DNA from: Chloroflexota bacterium
GTDB lineage: Bacteria; Chloroflexota; Anaerolineae; UBA1429
NCBI GenBank assembly: GCA_012513595.1
Contig: JAAZBY010000556.1
Span: 1-7,083, forward strand
Length of the DNA stretch: 7,083 nt
Direction: 5' to 3'
The position numbers were made by a program, and so were the translations under genes. The notes beneath the pieces are model-generated. The model was not told the origin of the DNA. It saw nothing but the letters and a program-made list of their open reading frames with translations, and did no database searches. Of the stretch, positions 4,922-7,083 are shown in pieces (within the stretch, counting starts at the first letter, position 1; every line of letters begins with the position of its first letter).

Positions 4922-6802
4922 ATGTACTCGTACTCGGGAAAGATCCTGCATATCGATGTAAGCACCCGCCAGTCGTGGGTGCAGAACGTTGACGCCGAGT
5001 TCCTGAAAAGGTACCTCGGTGGCGTGGGCCTGGCCACTCGACTGGTCTATGACAACACGCCGGCCGGGTGTGACCCGTTGGGCCCCGATAACGCCCTCTG
5101 CTTCGCCTGCAGCGCCTTTGCCGGAACGACCATGCCGGTGGGCACCAAGCACGGCGTGGCGGCCAAATCGCCCCTGACCGGTTTCATCGGCGATTCCCTC
5201 TCGGGCAGCTTCTTTTCCGAGATGCTCAAGCGGGCCGGCTGGGACGGCCTGGTCATCAAGGGGCAGGCCGCTGCGTGGGTCACGGTGTTCATCGACGATG
5301 ACCACGTCGAGTTCCTGGACGCCACCGACCTGCTGGGCAAGGGCACCCAGGCCACGCAGCACGCCGTGCGCGAGCGCCTCGGAGACGAGAACGTGCGCGT
5401 CAGCGCCATCGGGCCGGCCGGTGAGAGCCTGGTGCGGTTCGCCCTGATCGACAACGATGGCCGCCAGGTGGGCCGCTGTGGCAACGGCGCGGTGATGGGC
5501 TCCAAGCGGATCAAGGCCCTCGCCATTCGCGGTTCGCATCCCGTCACCGTGGCGGACCCGGAGGGTCTCCTCAAAGAGACGCGCCGGCTCATCGAGATCA
5601 CCCAGGGCCCCGGCACCGAGAAGTACCGCGTGCTGGGCACTCCCTCCAACGTGCTCAACATGAACAAGATCGGCGTGCTGCCCACGCGGAACTTTCGCGA
5701 GACGGTCTTTGAACACGCCGAAGAAGTCAGCGGCGAGCGCCTGCACGAGCGCTACCAGGTAAAAGAGGTGGCCTGCGCCGGTTGCTCTATCGCCTGTGAG
5801 CACTGGAGCAAGGTGCGGGAGGGCAAGTTCAAGGGGGCCATCGCCGGCATTGACTATGAGCCCCTCTTCGCCCTGGGGCCCAACTGCGGCATCGGCAATG
5901 CACCAGCGATTATCAAGCTGCTCCAGGATGCGGACGAGCTGGGGCTGGACGGCATGTCGGTCGGGGTGGTGGTCTCCTGGGCCATGGAGTGTTTCGAGCG
6001 CGGCATCCTGACCAAGGACGATTTCGACGGGCTGGAGCCCAACTTTGGCAACGAGGACGCCGCCGTGGCCCTGCTGGACATGATCGCCCACCGTAAGGGG
6101 ATCGGTGACCTGCTGGCCGACGGCGTCAAGCGGGCCTCGGCCAAGGTGGGCAAGGGCTCCGAGTCGTTCGCCATGCACTCCAAGGGCCTCGAACTGCCCG
6201 GCTATGACGTGCGCAGCCTCAAGACCTTCGCCATGGGCCTGGCCGTGGGCACCCGCGGCGCCTGCCACAACCGCTCGCTGGTGTACGAGGCCGACATCAA
6301 GGGCAAGGTGGACCGCTTCAAGGCCGAGCCGGGCCGCGGCAAGCTGGCCAAACAGGCCGAGGACTTTGCCGCCATCCTGGACTCTCTGGTGCTCTGCAAG
6401 TTCCTGCGCAACTGCTTCTCCGATTTCAACGGGGAGGTGTCGCGCCTGTACACCATGACGACCGGCATCCCCCTCACGCCGGAGGAACTCGTCGCCGTCG
6501 GGGAACGGGTCTGGAACCTGAAGAAGGCCTTCAACATCCGCGAGGGCTGGACGCGCGCCGACGACTGGCTGCCGGATCGCGTGTTCGATGACCCGGTGCC
6601 CTCCGGCCCGGCCAAGGGCTCCCACCTTACCCATGACGAGCTGAACATGATGATCTCGGACTATTACGAGGCGCGCGGCTGGACGCCGGAGGGCCTGATC
6701 CCCCGGTCCAAGCTGGTGGCCCTGGGGCTGGAGGATATCGCCGAAGACATCGGCGTGGAGGATCTGGTGCCGGAAGCCGTTCCTAGCATTGGGGAGGCCT
6801 AG
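4922..6802 (+). CDS. aor: Aldehyde:ferredoxin oxidoreductase family enzyme (tungsten/molybdenum bis-pterin)
   Basis: The protein has 626 residues, full length for the family (about 600-650). AOR enzymes interconvert aldehydes and carboxylates using a tungsten bis-pterin cofactor and one 4Fe-4S cluster. The N-terminal domain has GKILHIDV, RYLGGVGLATRL and AKSPLTGFIGDSLSG (about 81-95). The pterin-binding GNGAVMGSKRIKALAIRG is at about 187-204 and GVLPTRNF at 251-258. The cluster ligands are C285-x2-C288-x3-C292, with C492 in DSLVLCKF, preceded by Asp487 with the same D-x4-C spacing as in the Pyrococcus furiosus enzyme. Glu313 (IDYEPLFALGP) and His449 (GTRGACHNRS) match residues proposed for catalysis there. 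No ExxH lies between 313 and 400, so the dimer-bridging iron site of the archaeal enzyme seems absent. The start was chosen by AGGAGG eight bases upstream; the gene follows the carrier by four bases. A MoaD in front and an Fe-S subunit behind suggest a multi-subunit AorAB-like complex. Substrate and metal are not readable from sequence; a BamB-like or other paralogue is possible. Confidence 0.95.
   Translation: MYSYSGKILHIDVSTRQSWVQNVDAEFLKRYLGGVGLATRLVYDNTPAGCDPLGPDNALCFACSAFAGTTMPVGTKHGVAAKSPLTGFIGDSLSGSFFSEMLKRAGWDGLVIKGQAAAWVTVFIDDDHVEFLDATDLLGKGTQATQHAVRERLGDENVRVSAIGPAGESLVRFALIDNDGRQVGRCGNGAVMGSKRIKALAIRGSHPVTVADPEGLLKETRRLIEITQGPGTEKYRVLGTPSNVLNMNKIGVLPTRNFRETVFEHAEEVSGERLHERYQVKEVACAGCSIACEHWSKVREGKFKGAIAGIDYEPLFALGPNCGIGNAPAIIKLLQDADELGLDGMSVGVVVSWAMECFERGILTKDDFDGLEPNFGNEDAAVALLDMIAHRKGIGDLLADGVKRASAKVGKGSESFAMHSKGLELPGYDVRSLKTFAMGLAVGTRGACHNRSLVYEADIKGKVDRFKAEPGRGKLAKQAEDFAAILDSLVLCKFLRNCFSDFNGEVSRLYTMTTGIPLTPEELVAVGERVWNLKKAFNIREGWTRADDWLPDRVFDDPVPSGPAKGSHLTHDELNMMISDYYEARGWTPEGLIPRSKLVALGLEDIAEDIGVEDLVPEAVPSIGEA
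6791..6797 (+). promoter_or_regulatory. Ribosome binding site of the Fe-S subunit inside the AOR C-terminus
   Basis: GGGGAGG is made by the codons for the last Gly-Glu-Ala of the AOR subunit and lies seven bases before the ATG at 6805. The stop and start codons are separated by two bases, the arrangement expected for coupled translation of two subunits of one complex. Confidence 0.8.
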
Positions 6803-6804
6803 CC

Positions 6805-7083
6805 ATGGCGACGACAGAGTATCAGCATATCATCTGCGATCCGGCCAAGTGCTCAGGTTGCCGCCTCTGCGAGTACGCCTGCTCAGCCACCAAGACGAGT
6901 AGCTTCAACCCGGGCATGTCGCGCATCCGCGTGGTGCGCATCGAGCCCATCACCATGACGGCCATTTCCTGCCGCCTGTGCGCCGACGCCCCCTGCATCA
7001 CGGCCTGCCCGCGAAATGCCCTGGCCCGCTCGGAGAAGAACGGCATCATCCTGATCGACGAGGACAAGTGCGACGGCTGCGGC
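6805..7083 (+). CDS. 4Fe-4S dicluster ferredoxin-like electron-transfer subunit (AorA/HycB/DmsB-like; 3' part outside window)
   Basis: The first 93 codons are visible and open to the window edge. The start ATG lies two bases after the AOR stop. A GGGGAGG ribosome site (6791-6797), formed by the last AOR codons, sits seven bases upstream, so translational coupling is likely. Cluster ligands: C16-x2-C19-x2-C22-x3-C26, then C56-x2-C59-x4-C64-x3-C68-Pro, then C89-x2-C92 at the edge. The x4 spacing in the second group is typical of HycB/DmsB/AorA-type subunits, which usually carry four cubane clusters in 150-200 residues. No Tat or Sec signal is seen at the N-terminus (MATTEYQHIICDP), so it should be cytoplasmic, like the AOR subunit. 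It would take electrons from the AOR cluster and pass them to ferredoxin, a flavin/NAD subunit or a membrane partner. Cys11 is an extra cysteine before the first group. Confidence 0.93.
   Translation, partial: MATTEYQHIICDPAKCSGCRLCEYACSATKTSSFNPGMSRIRVVRIEPITMTAISCRLCADAPCITACPRNALARSEKNGIILIDEDKCDGCG

Noticed and set aside
4892..6634. 580-codon open frame antisense to the AOR gene
   Set aside because: It mirrors the third-position GC bias of the true gene, has a His/Gly/Ala/Val-rich composition and no family motifs, while the plus strand shows all AOR signatures.

Overview
The window looks like chromosomal DNA of a high-GC, probably anaerobic bacterium. The most likely group is Chloroflexota (Anaerolineae-like). 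This rests on three recalled resemblances: the 353-2065 protein resembles helicase-associated-domain proteins of that phylum, the lipoprotein has a Thr/Pro-rich linker of the kind common there, and a pterin-dependent aldehyde oxidoreductase operon fits an anaerobic lifestyle. The assignment is an inference from protein style, not from a marker gene.

Left part (1-2100): the 5' end of a minus-strand gene (1-101, N-terminus only, possibly an acetyltransferase-like protein) is divergent from a 570-residue plus-strand protein (353-2065). The latter appears related to the helicase-associated/XPB N-terminal-like proteins but has no ATPase motifs. The 251-bp divergent region holds a promoter for each direction and a strong 38-bp hairpin at the start of the minus-strand leader.

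Middle (2066-4358): two minus-strand envelope-associated genes. One encodes a two-helix membrane protein with a cytoplasmic-type double zinc ribbon (2098-2730). The other encodes a lipoprotein with a TolB/WD40-like beta-propeller that carries an inserted carboxypeptidase-regulatory-like beta-sandwich (2838-4358). Each has its own good sigma70-type promoter. The zinc-ribbon gene converges on the 353-2065 gene with 32 bp between stops, where a GC-rich inverted repeat may act as a bidirectional terminator.

Right part (4359-7083): a plus-strand operon with tight spacing. It encodes a MoaD/ThiS-type sulfur carrier ending in Gly-Gly (4639-4917), a full-length tungsten/molybdenum-pterin aldehyde:ferredoxin oxidoreductase family enzyme (4922-6802), and a multi-cluster 4Fe-4S ferredoxin-like subunit that runs off the window (6805-7083+). 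The carrier probably donates sulfur for the pterin dithiolene, the AOR subunit oxidises (or reduces) its substrate, and the Fe-S subunit carries the electrons onward, perhaps to a flavin subunit beyond the edge. A TTGCCC-N17-TATAAT promoter at 4467-4495 drives the operon, back to back with the lipoprotein promoter. The leader is about 137 nt.

I see no mobile element, CRISPR array, tRNA or rRNA. The most notable points are the self-contained MoaD-AOR-FeS module, the domain insertion in the propeller lipoprotein, and the leader hairpin at 141-178. No wholly new system is evident.
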